Source of the DNA: Confluentibacter sediminis | Lineage (GTDB): Bacteria > Bacteroidota > Bacteroidia > Flavobacteriales > Flavobacteriaceae | Direction of reading: 5' to 3' | DNA: 64,000 nt | Assembly: GCF_003258355.1 (NCBI RefSeq) | Contig: NZ_QKPO01000005.1 | Span: 204,736-268,735 of the forward strand | Shown: piece after piece, positions 45,442 through 55,103 of the stretch | Layout of the letters: each line of letters begins with the position of its first letter | Position numbering within the stretch: position 1 is the first letter of the stretch | The notes under the pieces: generated by a model | What the model was told of the DNA's origin: nothing | The model's input: the letters and a program-made list of their open reading frames with translations, nothing else | Database searches by the model: none | Position numbers and translations under genes: made by a program

Positions 45442-47540
45442 AAAGACTAATCTTATTACTTATAATTTTATTTTCTAGCATAGACACCTTTGCCCAAAAA
45501 GTAGATTTAGTAAATGCGCCCGAAAACCCTATTGTTTTAAAATTTAAGTTAGAACATTTCAATTTGAAAGGCGATGTATACTGCTACAATTCACAATATT
45601 ATTTTAATAAAGAAGGACTTCTTACTTCAAAATCCGACTATCAAGGGGATAATACATACTCGTATAAAAACGGAAAACTCGATTGGAAATGGGGTTTAAA
45701 TGACCAAGGTTATATTACAGAATTAAACGGTCATGTCTATACCTACAACGATAAATGGCTTTTAATTTCAGATACCCAAATAATACCAGAAAAATATAAT
45801 CAACCACAGCAATCTAAAACAAAAAAATACACTTACGACTTACAAAACCGCCTTATAAAACAAGAAGCATACGAGTCTGATGTTTTAAAAAGCTCCACGA
45901 CATTTAAATACGCCAAAGAAGGCACCATACTTAAAGTATTTTCAACAGAAACGGAAGCTTCAAAAACGTTGCTTTCAGAAAAAAGATATAAAGATGGTAG
46001 GCTTATTTATTCCAAATCAAATTCAGATAATATTGAGCTCAAAATAGAATCTAAATTAGATGGAAAAGGAAATAGTATTGAAGATAAACATATAAATGGT
46101 GGCGAATTAACTGATACTTTTAATTATTCTATTGTTTACTATTCTGATGCCAACAAACCTTTAGATTATAAAATTGTTATAAAAAAAGATGCTAATGGCA
46201 ATTTATACCAGCATATTTATAGAAACGGTACATACTTTTACAGTCCATTAAAAACACAGTTAGAAGGCTCTAACGACTTACTCTTTTATGATGATTTAAC
46301 TCAAAATTATTATATAGCTAAAGATGCCTATAACAAAACATTAACTAACGGTTTCACGATTAAAATGGAACTTATAGCAAAAGACAGTGAAGTGCTTTTA
46401 AAAAATTTACCTGAAAATAGGGTAGTTGTATTTTATCAAGGAAAAAACGTTTTTTTAAATTCAAAAAAAAGTGTTTCATTTTATATCCTTAACTACTTAT
46501 TTTCATATCATGTAGACAAAAACAACTCCGAAGAAAAAACGTTTTTCTTTAAAGATGCTAAAGAAAAAACCTTTGCGCCTGGTATTTTACTGCCAGAAAA
46601 CAAAGATCAATTTTATTATTATTTAGATGGAGAAACAAACAAAGTCCTTATGGTATTAAAAGGTGTTAGTATTAATAACACATCATTCTCTAATCGTGTT
46701 AAGTTTGGAGATTACGGTCTTTTAGCTTATGTAAATAACGTTCCAACGTATGTGTTTCCAGATTATTACAACATGGAAAAAGATAAAATGTATTTGGCTA
46801 GAATGTATGATGAAAAAACCGATGCAGAAACACTTAATAACACAAAACAAACATCAACCAATACTACATCTTCAAATACTAATTGCTTATCGGGGAACTG
46901 CATAGATGGCTATGGAGAACTGCAAACGAAAGAATCGACACTCATTGGCTTATTTAAAAACGGTAAGGCGAATGGTTATGGCATTCAAACATATGATAAA
47001 GGTGTTTATATGGGCAATTTTAAAGACGGAATTCGTGATGGGAATGGTATCTATAACTGGAAAGACATCAATCAATTTTATATTGGTGAATGGAAACAGG
47101 GAAAGCAACATGGTTTCGGATATTTTATAACGAATCAGGTAATAACCAGCGCAGGTTATTACGAAAACGGGGCACAAGTGACAAACATGTTTGAGCCATA
47201 CAGAAATAAGACAATTTCAAATGGTTGCCAAGGCAACTGCAATGATGGTTTTGGACAATTAACCTATAGCGATGGTACAGTGGTCACTGGGTTTTTCAAG
47301 AATGCGTTTATAAATGGACCAGCAAGTATTGTTTGGAAAAATCAAGATATTTATATAGGTAACTGGAACAATAATGTTAGGGAAGGCCAAGGTATGTATA
47401 TTTATAAAAATACTGGTGAAATCTATTACGGTGATTTTTCAAATAATAATCGAGAGGGATGGGGAATGTATTATGACAAAAACGGAAATGTTCTCAATAG
47501 GGGTATTTGGGCAAATGGAAACATAAAAACTTCAATGTAA
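45438..47540 (+). CDS. Exported MORN-repeat protein with paired CxGNC modules
   Basis: This 700-residue protein starts at a TTG that overlaps the preceding stop (TTGA). The signal peptide ends near TFA/Q. Residues about 20-250 form YD-like strand repeats (YNSQYYFNKEGLLTSK, YDLQNRLIKQEAYES). The C-terminal third has two modules beginning CLSGNC (483-488) and CQGNC (597-601), each followed by MORN repeats such as GKANGYG, GDFSNNNREGWG. MORN repeats bind lipids or other proteins. Function is unknown. Paralogous C-terminal modules occur in the next gene. Confidence 0.78.
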   Translation: MKRLILLLIILFSSIDTFAQKVDLVNAPENPIVLKFKLEHFNLKGDVYCYNSQYYFNKEGLLTSKSDYQGDNTYSYKNGKLDWKWGLNDQGYITELNGHVYTYNDKWLLISDTQIIPEKYNQPQQSKTKKYTYDLQNRLIKQEAYESDVLKSSTTFKYAKEGTILKVFSTETEASKTLLSEKRYKDGRLIYSKSNSDNIELKIESKLDGKGNSIEDKHINGGELTDTFNYSIVYYSDANKPLDYKIVIKKDANGNLYQHIYRNGTYFYSPLKTQLEGSNDLLFYDDLTQNYYIAKDAYNKTLTNGFTIKMELIAKDSEVLLKNLPENRVVVFYQGKNVFLNSKKSVSFYILNYLFSYHVDKNNSEEKTFFFKDAKEKTFAPGILLPENKDQFYYYLDGETNKVLMVLKGVSINNTSFSNRVKFGDYGLLAYVNNVPTYVFPDYYNMEKDKMYLARMYDEKTDAETLNNTKQTSTNTTSSNTNCLSGNCIDGYGELQTKESTLIGLFKNGKANGYGIQTYDKGVYMGNFKDGIRDGNGIYNWKDINQFYIGEWKQGKQHGFGYFITNQVITSAGYYENGAQVTNMFEPYRNKTISNGCQGNCNDGFGQLTYSDGTVVTGFFKNAFINGPASIVWKNQDIYIGNWNNNVREGQGMYIYKNTGEIYYGDFSNNNREGWGMYYDKNGNVLNRGIWANGNIKTSM

Positions 47541-47616
47541 ATTAGTGATAAAATTGAAATCAATTCTGCGCTTTTTTAAATTGTAACGTCACATAAAAAT
47601 CTTGAAATTCAAGCTC

Positions 47617-50247
47617 ATGAACACAAATTCAAAAACAATATGTTATCTAATGCTGTTCTTGATAGTTCCGTACATCAATTGTTTGGCGCAGGAAGATTTC
47701 AGAATGCTAAAAAGCACCTATTTTATCGAAAGCCCCAATTTTCAGAAGTATGTAGCCACCAACAAATTAAAACAAGAAACCTCAACCGAAAAGAAAATTA
47801 CACGTACGGTAACCTATGATGCTTCTGGCGAGATACTTCAGGAGATTTACACTTCAAAATTTGGAGCCATAACAAGAACAGATGAAAAGTTGGGTAAGGT
47901 TTCGATATCAGGGCCTTCAGGTATGTGCATTACACCCTTGGCCACAAAACCCTCTGTCATTCCACTGGATAATGGTGACTATTACGTGGGGTATCTGCAT
48001 GTTGGTACGTACTATTCCCATTTAGGATTTAATTTTACTGGTTTTATGCTGCCTATACTCAAAGAATATGGCAATGGGTCTGTCCTTTTTATGGAAGATG
48101 TATCCAAAGGGGAATACTATTGGGCAACGATTGTGGATGGTGTAGTCGAATCAAAAATTCCAGCAACCAAAGACCAAAAACCCGATGTACAAGCTTTAAA
48201 GAATAGTTATGATTTCGAAGCGATGTATTTGGAAGAACTTCCTAAAGGACATAAAATTGATGCACAAAGAAAAGAGCCAATCATGAGTGAGTTCACTAAA
48301 GAATATGGACTTTATACGATACGGTCAAAAACTCCTGCGCTAAATGGTTATGGTATTTCAATGGTTTACAGCACACACCAGTATTTGGGTGAATACATTA
48401 CAGTAAATGTAGGGATGTTCAAAGAAGGTTCTTTAAATGGTACGGGCTATTTTATACAATTACTCAATAAGTTTGGCGGTTCTAATACTGAAAATCATGC
48501 ATATATGGTGCATAAACAAGGTGTTTATGCCCTTTTTGGAGAGTTTGCAAACAACAACCTGATAAAAGGTCGAACCATCAATGTGAATCCTATGGTAAAA
48601 AATAGAGATTTTTGGTCCAAGAAACCTTACGATGGAATTGTGTACACGGCCTATCAGAAAAACGGCGAAACCTTGGTCACCAAGGAAGATGACATTTCTA
48701 TTTATGAAATTAATGACCCTTTCAAATTTTATATTCCCTCTGTTGACAGGGAAGTTGATGGTATAGTCAATAAAGAAAAAGGGATAATAGAATATTCAGG
48801 TGATGCAGTCTTGAACAAAGATAAAGACAGTAATATCAGAAAAACAATTGACGGCACTATGGAGACGTATTATTACAAAGAGGAACGTCAAAGCCAATAT
48901 AATGAAAGTTGTCCGAGACAATCTAAAGTGGCCATTTATGAAGACTATACCATAGACATCAAAGGTCAGGATGTTGCATATGACCGACGTGTTGTCAAAG
49001 GTGTTTACTATGATAAAGTCATAACCACCACCACAACCACGCCCACAGTGCTATCAACTATAAAAGGCACTAGGTTCACCGGTAGATATGATTACAAAAC
49101 ATGTCCTATTTGTAATGGCTCCGGGAGTATTCCAAGAACATCTAAAAATTATTTTTACAGAGCCATAACGTTTAAGAAAACAGATGCCAAAGAAAAAATG
49201 GCGGTTGTTCAAAAAGAGGAACTCAACGCTTCAAACAAATGTATTTCCGGGAATTGTTCTGAAGGATTTGGCGAATTAAAAACGGCTGTTTCAACCATCA
49301 CAGGTTTTTTCGCCGCAGGAAAAGCCAATGGCTACGGGAAAGAAGTCTTTGCTGATGGTTCGGGATATTATCAAGGTAAGTTTGAAAGCGGTTTGCGAGG
49401 TGGATATGGATTATATGTTTGGAATAAGACACAAGAGCAGTATATCGGTGAGTGGAAAAATGGGAAACAGAATGGGTATGGCTACTACATAAAGGGAGAT
49501 GAAGTAGTGGAAGCTGGTTTTTATTATGAGGGCAAACAAATGCGTAATATGCTGACTGAAAACTTTATCAGCAAAAAAAGTGTTGAAAATTGTACAGGTA
49601 ATTGCAGCAACGGGTTTGGAATATATCGATATGACAACAAGGACAGCTATCTAGGCTTTTTCAGAAATGGTAAAAGAGATTATATTGGCAAATACACATG
49701 GGCTGAAGGCGATTGGTATATCGGTGAGATGTTATTAGGTGAACTTTCTGGTCAAGCAGTTCGTTATTATCACCGAACCGGAACGATGTATCGTGGCCAT
49801 ATGTCCAATGCTATTAGATATGGTTATGGAGCCAATTTCAATAAAGAAGGAGCTATGGAAAATAAAGGCTTGTGGGAAAATGGTGTTTTAAAAAAACCAA
49901 TAGTGTCCAATAATAGTGTTGAACCAGTAACAAATTCATCAAAGGAAGCTGGTGATTTTATATCAGTGTATTCTACAAACATCTCAAACCTCAAGCAACA
50001 TCTCAAACAACTAGAAGATTCTTGGGAACAACAAAAATACCCAATAAACGTGAAGACTAAAAAATATGCAGATTTAATAGAGGAAATTTATGAAAGCGAT
50101 AAGGATGCCGCCTTTGAGTTTACGATGAAAATGTCTTCTAATGTTGATATACGCGGATTAATGCCTTTGTTGAAGCAAGAAATACGAGACTATATTAAAG
50201 ATAAAGCCCGTAAAAAAGTTCAAACATATTCCGATGCCAAATATTAA
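47617..50247 (+). CDS. Exported MORN-repeat protein, paralogue of the preceding gene
   Basis: This 876-residue protein is counted from the ATG at 47617, which gives a signal peptide ending NCLAQ. A TTG at 47602 would add five residues. The N-terminal part (about 25-480) has no domain I recognise. A CPICNGSGS (496-504) half zinc motif like those in DnaJ precedes two CxGNC-MORN modules at 542-547 and 659-663, closely similar to those of the 700-residue neighbour. A helical tail (about 780-876) carries coiled-coil-like ISNLKQHLKQLEDSWEQQ. The gene end abuts the broken nlpE remnant, which suggests rearrangement here. Confidence 0.78.
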   Translation: MNTNSKTICYLMLFLIVPYINCLAQEDFRMLKSTYFIESPNFQKYVATNKLKQETSTEKKITRTVTYDASGEILQEIYTSKFGAITRTDEKLGKVSISGPSGMCITPLATKPSVIPLDNGDYYVGYLHVGTYYSHLGFNFTGFMLPILKEYGNGSVLFMEDVSKGEYYWATIVDGVVESKIPATKDQKPDVQALKNSYDFEAMYLEELPKGHKIDAQRKEPIMSEFTKEYGLYTIRSKTPALNGYGISMVYSTHQYLGEYITVNVGMFKEGSLNGTGYFIQLLNKFGGSNTENHAYMVHKQGVYALFGEFANNNLIKGRTINVNPMVKNRDFWSKKPYDGIVYTAYQKNGETLVTKEDDISIYEINDPFKFYIPSVDREVDGIVNKEKGIIEYSGDAVLNKDKDSNIRKTIDGTMETYYYKEERQSQYNESCPRQSKVAIYEDYTIDIKGQDVAYDRRVVKGVYYDKVITTTTTTPTVLSTIKGTRFTGRYDYKTCPICNGSGSIPRTSKNYFYRAITFKKTDAKEKMAVVQKEELNASNKCISGNCSEGFGELKTAVSTITGFFAAGKANGYGKEVFADGSGYYQGKFESGLRGGYGLYVWNKTQEQYIGEWKNGKQNGYGYYIKGDEVVEAGFYYEGKQMRNMLTENFISKKSVENCTGNCSNGFGIYRYDNKDSYLGFFRNGKRDYIGKYTWAEGDWYIGEMLLGELSGQAVRYYHRTGTMYRGHMSNAIRYGYGANFNKEGAMENKGLWENGVLKKPIVSNNSVEPVTNSSKEAGDFISVYSTNISNLKQHLKQLEDSWEQQKYPINVKTKKYADLIEEIYESDKDAAFEFTMKMSSNVDIRGLMPLLKQEIRDYIKDKARKKVQTYSDAKY

Positions 50248-50249
50248 AA

Positions 50250-50453
50250 ACGATAAGGGTTTTGATGCCTTTACAATCAGCACAAGGCAAAATCCCTTCG
50301 TAGCTACCTGCCCAATCAACTGACTGCTTGGTACTATCCGTTAGGGATTCCATTTCTTCTGTTGAAATATTTTCGTGGCTATTTTTCATATTATTACAAC
50401 TAAATAAAGTCATAATCACAATGAACGTTATGTATATGGATTTTGAATTTCAT
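50250..50453 (-). pseudogene. Truncated and frameshifted nlpE-like lipoprotein gene
   Basis: The minus-strand frame encodes VDWAGSYEGILPCADCKGIKT, the signature opening of NlpE copper-resistance lipoproteins, but family similarity stops at about base 50255, before the rest of the barrel. From the ATG at 50451-50453, removing one base of the A4 run at 50441-50444 would give a clean lipoprotein signal (MKFKSIYITFIVIMTLFSC). In the present sequence that frame is broken and only a GTG start at 50419 gives an open frame. Both lesions mark it as non-functional. Confidence 0.75.
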
Positions 50454-50576
50454 TTTTTAGATTTTTTATTTCGAATCAAATTAGTAAAAACCTGATTATT
50501 GAAACAGTATTTAGTATGATATTAACAATTCAAAGTTTGGAAAATCACTGATGATTTGAAAGTTCTATGAAAACAA

Positions 50577-50613
50577 AAATCTCGTTTTCATAGAAACATT
50601 GAAAACGAGATTT
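50577..50613 (-). terminator. Terminator of the OmpA-family gene
   Basis: A perfect 14-bp stem (50577-50590 with 50600-50613) has a nine-base loop and lies 24 bases after the ompA-like stop. Read on the minus strand it ends in a T-run. Confidence 0.82.
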
Positions 50614-50637
50614 ATAAAAAATTTATATGAAAAATAA

Positions 50638-51342
50638 TTAATTTCCTGCTTGACTTTTTGCGTCTTGAATCATTTTATCATTTGGTAAAATGGCAACATT
50701 GACGCGTCTGTTTTTAGCACGTCCTTCGGCAGTGTTATTATCATACATGGGCTGACTTTCACCAAACCAATTTGTAGTCAATCTTCCATTAGAAATCCCA
50801 TTTTGAGATAAATAATTGGTTACAGCATAGGCTCTATTTTTAGAAAGCGTCATATTATAATCTTCTGCCCCTTGGCTATCTGTATGGCCAACTACTAAAA
50901 TATTAGTGTCAGGATATTCTTTAAAAACACTTATCAACTTATTTAATGTCGTTTGTGATGCACTGTTAATGTTGTATTTATTAGTATCAAAATAGACACC
51001 GCTACTTTCATCAAAAGTAACTACAATACCGTCATCTACACGTTCTACTTGTGCGCCTGGTATTTCCTCTTCAATTTTTTGGGCTTGTTTGTCCATTTTA
51101 TTACCAATAAGAACACCAGCTCCACCACCTACTACACCACCAATAACTGCACCTAATTCGCCATTACCACCTTTACCAACATTGTTTCCAATAATGGCTC
51201 CTAAAATGGCTCCCCCTGTGGCACCAATAACAGCACCTTTTTGTTTATTATTGGCATTTTCAATTGCTTTACAATTTGTCAAGCTTATGGCTAAAACAAT
51301 TGTAAAAAGTGTAATTCCTATATTTTTTATAGTCGTTTTCAT
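50638..51342 (-). CDS. OmpA family lipoprotein with glycine zipper
   Basis: This 234-residue outer-membrane lipoprotein has a lipobox LTNC (Cys24) and a glycine-zipper segment (GAVIGATGGAILGAIIGNNVGKGGNGELGAVIG, about 36-80). The C-terminal OmpA peptidoglycan-binding domain holds ILVVGHTDSQGAEDYNMTLSKNRAYAV and AEGRAKNRRVNVAI. It should anchor the outer membrane to the cell wall. A lipocalin-like lipoprotein gene lies 10 bases upstream on the same strand, so the two are probably one operon. Confidence 0.93.
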   Translation of the reverse strand: MKTTIKNIGITLFTIVLAISLTNCKAIENANNKQKGAVIGATGGAILGAIIGNNVGKGGNGELGAVIGGVVGGGAGVLIGNKMDKQAQKIEEEIPGAQVERVDDGIVVTFDESSGVYFDTNKYNINSASQTTLNKLISVFKEYPDTNILVVGHTDSQGAEDYNMTLSKNRAYAVTNYLSQNGISNGRLTTNWFGESQPMYDNNTAEGRAKNRRVNVAILPNDKMIQDAKSQAGN

Positions 51343-51352
51343 ATGTATATAT

Positions 51353-51832
51353 TTATTGTTTAGTAAAATTCATGTTTATTGTAAGCGAACTACCAGAAAC
51401 ACTCACTGTTTGTTGCCATTGCATCGCCGTATCAGATAAGGCCGATAGCTTTAGCCTGAAACCTTGATTGGTTTCCGATTTGTGTTTTTCATTCGTCGGT
51501 TTTAATAAAAAATCATATAAACCTGTTTCAGCATCAACCTCTTGAATAGTAAACACAAAATGGCGATCCCCTGTTGAACAACTGGTATCGTTGATGGTGT
51601 AAACACCTGTATTGTTGTTAGGAATAAATTGCCATGTACTACCTTCAAAACACGCTTTGGATGCATCATTAAGCAAGGTTGTATTGTAAGTTCCCGCTTG
51701 ATTATAGGTTATTGAATTTAATACCCAATTACCTTTAATTACTTTTTTGGAAGTTCTTACCGTTTTAGACGTTCCGCAAGAAGCTACAATTAAAAAAGCA
51801 CATATACTTAACGCTGTTACTAATTTTTTCAT
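51353..51832 (-). CDS. Lipocalin-like lipoprotein
   Basis: This 159-residue lipoprotein (lipobox IVASC, Cys19) has the lipocalin opening KGNWVLNSITYNQ, a CFEGSTWQFIPNNNTGVYTI segment with a Cys that may pair with SCSTG, and a final beta strand SSLTINMNFTKQ. These are typical of the small lipocalin domains found in flavobacteria, which bind hydrophobic ligands or act as envelope accessories. It directly precedes the OmpA-type gene. Confidence 0.82.
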   Translation of the reverse strand: MKKLVTALSICAFLIVASCGTSKTVRTSKKVIKGNWVLNSITYNQAGTYNTTLLNDASKACFEGSTWQFIPNNNTGVYTINDTSCSTGDRHFVFTIQEVDAETGLYDFLLKPTNEKHKSETNQGFRLKLSALSDTAMQWQQTVSVSGSSLTINMNFTKQ

Positions 51833-51990
51833 AAGTTGATTGTTTTACTATTATACGAGCAAAATTATAGCAATAGATCTTATTGCTAGTTACAAAATTT
51901 GACTTTTGTATTATATAATTTAATGATACGGATAATGAAGAGCCTTATTAAGAAACACCTATTATTGTAGTGAATTATTGTCTTTTAGGA

Positions 51991-52176
51991 TTATGCTACT
52001 TTTTTAAGTAAATCGAAGCAAGGACATTTTTTACAACGTTTGTCTTCTGCTTTTTTATATTTCTCACAGCAACTACTTTTTACTTTATTTGGAAGTGTAA
52101 TCCCCAACTTTTCAAGTTTTCTAATCGCCTTTTTTTGCTTCTTTTTACCCAAAGTTCCTAATTTAAGAATGGGCAA
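51991..52176 (-). CDS. Small basic Cys-rich protein
   Basis: This 61-residue frame is very basic (KKKQKKAIRKLEKLGI) and has a Cys cluster CCEKY...CKKCPC that could bind zinc or an Fe-S cluster. No ATG is available: a stop lies three codons before the TTG used here. The non-random composition and the Cys spacing support a real gene. The family is not identified. It lies next to ferritin and could be linked to iron, but that is only positional. Confidence 0.55.
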   Translation of the reverse strand: MPILKLGTLGKKKQKKAIRKLEKLGITLPNKVKSSCCEKYKKAEDKRCKKCPCFDLLKKVA

Positions 52177-52220
52177 AAATAATTATTTTTATTAAATCTA
52201 AATAAGATTAATTGTTAAAT

Positions 52221-52739
52221 TTACTGAGGATTTACTGTTGAAGCTGAATTCACCGTTAAGGTAACAATATCTCTATCAAAAAGATACAATCCGCCTTTAT
52301 CGTCGCCAATTAAATTTATCTTATCTAAAATGGTTCGTGCTACAGCTTCTTCTTCTATCTGTTCAGCCACATACCACTGTAAAAAGTTGTGTGTAGAATA
52401 GTCTTTTTCTTGAAGACTGATGTGCACCAATTCATTAATGCTTTCTGAAACAAAAACTTCATGCTTATAAAGTTCTTCAAACATTTCTTTAAATGATTTG
52501 AAAGTCACATTTGGAGCAGCTAGGGCTGATATTTGGGCATGTCCACCTCGTTCGTTCACATATTTCACTAATTTAAGCATGTGGTCACGCTCTTCTTGGG
52601 ATTGCTTAAACATAAATCCAGCTACGCCCTCTAATCCTTTAACTTCTGCCCAACATGCCATGGCCAAATAAATTTGTGACGATTCAGCCTCTATCTTTAT
52701 TTGGTTATTAAGCACCTTTTCGATATTTTTTGATAACAT
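52221..52739 (-). CDS. ftnA: Bacterial non-haem ferritin
   Basis: This 172-residue, four-helix ferritin stores iron in a 24-subunit shell. The ferroxidase residues fall at the same positions as in E. coli FtnA: Glu17, Glu50, His53, Glu94, Gln127 and Glu130, with Glu49 and Glu126 for a third site. Length and motif layout are complete. It is followed by the small Cys-rich gene on the same strand. No clear metal-box is seen upstream in the 108-bp gap after metG. Confidence 0.96.
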   Translation of the reverse strand: MLSKNIEKVLNNQIKIEAESSQIYLAMACWAEVKGLEGVAGFMFKQSQEERDHMLKLVKYVNERGGHAQISALAAPNVTFKSFKEMFEELYKHEVFVSESINELVHISLQEKDYSTHNFLQWYVAEQIEEEAVARTILDKINLIGDDKGGLYLFDRDIVTLTVNSASTVNPQ

Positions 52740-52847
52740 ATTTTTGTCTTTTTGTAAAGTTAATGAATTCTTTGAGCCATTCTAAAGCTGATTTATAAAA
52801 ATAATAACCGTGTTTAAAATTTTTATAAGATTAAATTTATTTAAAAC

Positions 52848-54932
52848 TTAACTTATATGCAATCCATTTTCAACATTCGCATCATCTGGATTCACAAACA
52901 CCAATTTGCCTTCTGCATTCTCCGTCATTAAAATCATGCCTTGACTTACTACTCCACGTAATTCTCTTGGGGCTAAATTTACTAACACCGTAACGCGTTT
53001 GCCAACTATTTCTTCTGGAGTAAAACTTTCAGCGATACCCGACACAATCGTTCTCACATCAATGCCCGTATCCACTTTTAATACTAGTAGTTTCTTTGCT
53101 TTTGGCATTTTTTCAGCTTCAAGAATGGTTCCTACACGAATATCCAATTTGGTAAAATCTTCAAAAGTGATGGTATCTTTTTGAGGGTCTACTTTTTTAT
53201 TGGCAGCTTCATTAGATTTTTTACTCGCTTCTAATTTATCTAGTTGAAATTGAATCGTATCATCTTCAATTTTAGAGAATAGTAATTCGGCTTGGCCGAT
53301 TTTATGACCTGAAGGAAGTAAAACTTCTTTTGATGATATATCATTCCAACTGTTCTCGATACAATTCTCCTGCGTCGAATCACTCGAACTGACATTTAAT
53401 ATATTCTTAAGTTTGTTAGATGTAAACGGCAAAAACGGTTCACTTAAAGTGGCCAATGCCGATGCAATTTGCAACGCTACATACATGATGGTTTGGGTGC
53501 GTGCTTCATCAACTTTAATGACTTTCCAAGGTTCTTCATCGGCTAAATATTTATTTCCTAGTCTCGCCAGATTCATCAATTCTTGTTGCGCTTCTCTAAA
53601 ACGATAACGTTCAATGGAACTAGCAATCACATCTGGATAGGCTTTTACTGCCGCCAAGGTTTCTTCATCAATTTGAGAGCATGCATTCAGGTTTGGAACA
53701 ACACCTTCATAATATTTATTGGTTAACACCACTACTCTATTTATGAAGTTTCCAAAAATAGCCACTAGTTCATTGTTATTTCTCGCTTGAAAATCTTTCC
53801 AAGTAAAATCGTTATCTTTAGTTTCTGGAGCATTTGCGGTTAAAGCATAACGCAATACATCTTGTTGATTTGGAAATTCCAACAAATAATCGGGTAACCA
53901 AACCGCCCAGTTTTTAGAGGTTGATAATTTATTGCCTTCTAAATTTAAGAATTCGTTGGCTGGCACATTATCCGGTAAAATAAAACTACCTTCCCTTTTT
54001 AACATCACAGGAAAAATAATGCAATGAAATACAATATTGTCTTTCCCAATAAAATGTACCAATTTAGTATCTTCACTTTTCCAATAAGGTTCCCAATCTT
54101 TACCTTCTCTAGCAGCCCATTCTTTGGTTGAAGATATATAGCCAATAGGCGCATCAAACCATACATATAATACTTTGCCTTCACCGCCTTCAACAGGCAC
54201 AGGAATTCCCCAGTCTAAGTCGCGGGTTACGGCACGTGGACGTAAACCATCATCAATCCAAGATTTTACTTGGCCGTACACATTAGGCTTCCAATCTTTT
54301 TTATGACCTTCTAAAATCCATTCTTTTAAAAAATCCTCGTGTCTATCCAAAGGTAAATACCAGTGTTTTGTTTCTTTTAAAGTTGGCACATTCCCTGTTA
54401 TAGCAGACTTCGGGTTAATTAAATCGGTAGCATTTAAACTCGTTCCGCATTTTTCACATTGGTCGCCATAAGCTTCCTCATTACCACATTTAGGGCACGT
54501 CCCTGTTACAAAACGATCGGCTAAAAACTGATTGGCTTCTTCATCATATAATTGCGCAGAAGTTTCTTCAATAAACTCACCTTTATCGTATAAGGTTTTA
54601 AAGAATTCTGAAGCTGTTTCATGATGGATTTTAGCCGAGGTACGCGAATAATTATCAAAAGAAATTCCAAATTCTTCAAACGATTTTTTAATAATTGCAT
54701 GGTATTTGTCAACCACATCTTGTGGAGACACCCCTTCATTCTTTGCTTTTATAGTAATAGGTACACCGTGTTCGTCACTGCCTCCAATAAAAACTACATC
54801 ATTTCCTGTTAAGCGTAAAAAGCGGGCATAAATATCTGCTGGCACATAAACTCCTGCTAAATGCCCTATATGAATGGGTCCGTTTGTATAAGGTAGCGCA
54901 GATGTTATGGTATATCGTTTTGGTTTGTTCAT
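52848..54932 (-). CDS. metG: Methionyl-tRNA synthetase
   Basis: This 694-residue cytoplasmic enzyme charges tRNA-Met. The class I signature HIGH (21-24) lies in [11 protein letters not shown] and the KMSKS equivalent reads KLSTS in [13 protein letters not shown] zinc knuckle ([18 protein letters not shown]) is in the connective peptide. A C-terminal EMAP/Arc1p-like tRNA-binding domain (about 585-694: [20 protein letters not shown]) follows, as in E. coli MetG. The KLSTS variant is a known substitution in some members. Confidence 0.97.
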   Translation of the reverse strand: MNKPKRYTITSALPYTNGPIHIGHLAGVYVPADIYARFLRLTGNDVVFIGGSDEHGVPITIKAKNEGVSPQDVVDKYHAIIKKSFEEFGISFDNYSRTSAKIHHETASEFFKTLYDKGEFIEETSAQLYDEEANQFLADRFVTGTCPKCGNEEAYGDQCEKCGTSLNATDLINPKSAITGNVPTLKETKHWYLPLDRHEDFLKEWILEGHKKDWKPNVYGQVKSWIDDGLRPRAVTRDLDWGIPVPVEGGEGKVLYVWFDAPIGYISSTKEWAAREGKDWEPYWKSEDTKLVHFIGKDNIVFHCIIFPVMLKREGSFILPDNVPANEFLNLEGNKLSTSKNWAVWLPDYLLEFPNQQDVLRYALTANAPETKDNDFTWKDFQARNNNELVAIFGNFINRVVVLTNKYYEGVVPNLNACSQIDEETLAAVKAYPDVIASSIERYRFREAQQELMNLARLGNKYLADEEPWKVIKVDEARTQTIMYVALQIASALATLSEPFLPFTSNKLKNILNVSSSDSTQENCIENSWNDISSKEVLLPSGHKIGQAELLFSKIEDDTIQFQLDKLEASKKSNEAANKKVDPQKDTITFEDFTKLDIRVGTILEAEKMPKAKKLLVLKVDTGIDVRTIVSGIAESFTPEEIVGKRVTVLVNLAPRELRGVVSQGMILMTENAEGKLVFVNPDDANVENGLHIS

Positions 54933-54954
54933 TAATCTAATAATTATATTTTAA

Positions 54955-55038
54955 TGTCATAACGAAGGAGGTACGACTGGCAATCTGACGAATCGTAATT
55001 AAATTAAACAGATTCCCGCACTTCGCTCGGAATGACTA
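54955..55038. repeat. Probable dispersed intergenic repeat
   Basis: This 84-bp element lies between metG and ldcA. It is bounded by inverted TGTCAT/ATGACTA ends and has unusually GC-rich ends containing CGAAGGAGGTACGAC and CGCACTTCGCTCGGAATGAC. The latter phrase is the kind of multi-copy extragenic repeat seen in many flavobacterial genomes. Only one copy is in the window, so the call rests on recognition. Confidence 0.6.
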
Positions 55039-55103
55039 TCATTTTGAAGGCATAAAAGTACACATTTTGAAACCGATTTAGAAAAAAAATGTACATTTAC
55101 ATT

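Noticed and set aside
50195..50419. 74-codon frame as a functional small lipoprotein
   Set aside because: Its signal peptide frame is broken and family similarity ends before the fold is complete; a remnant explains it better.
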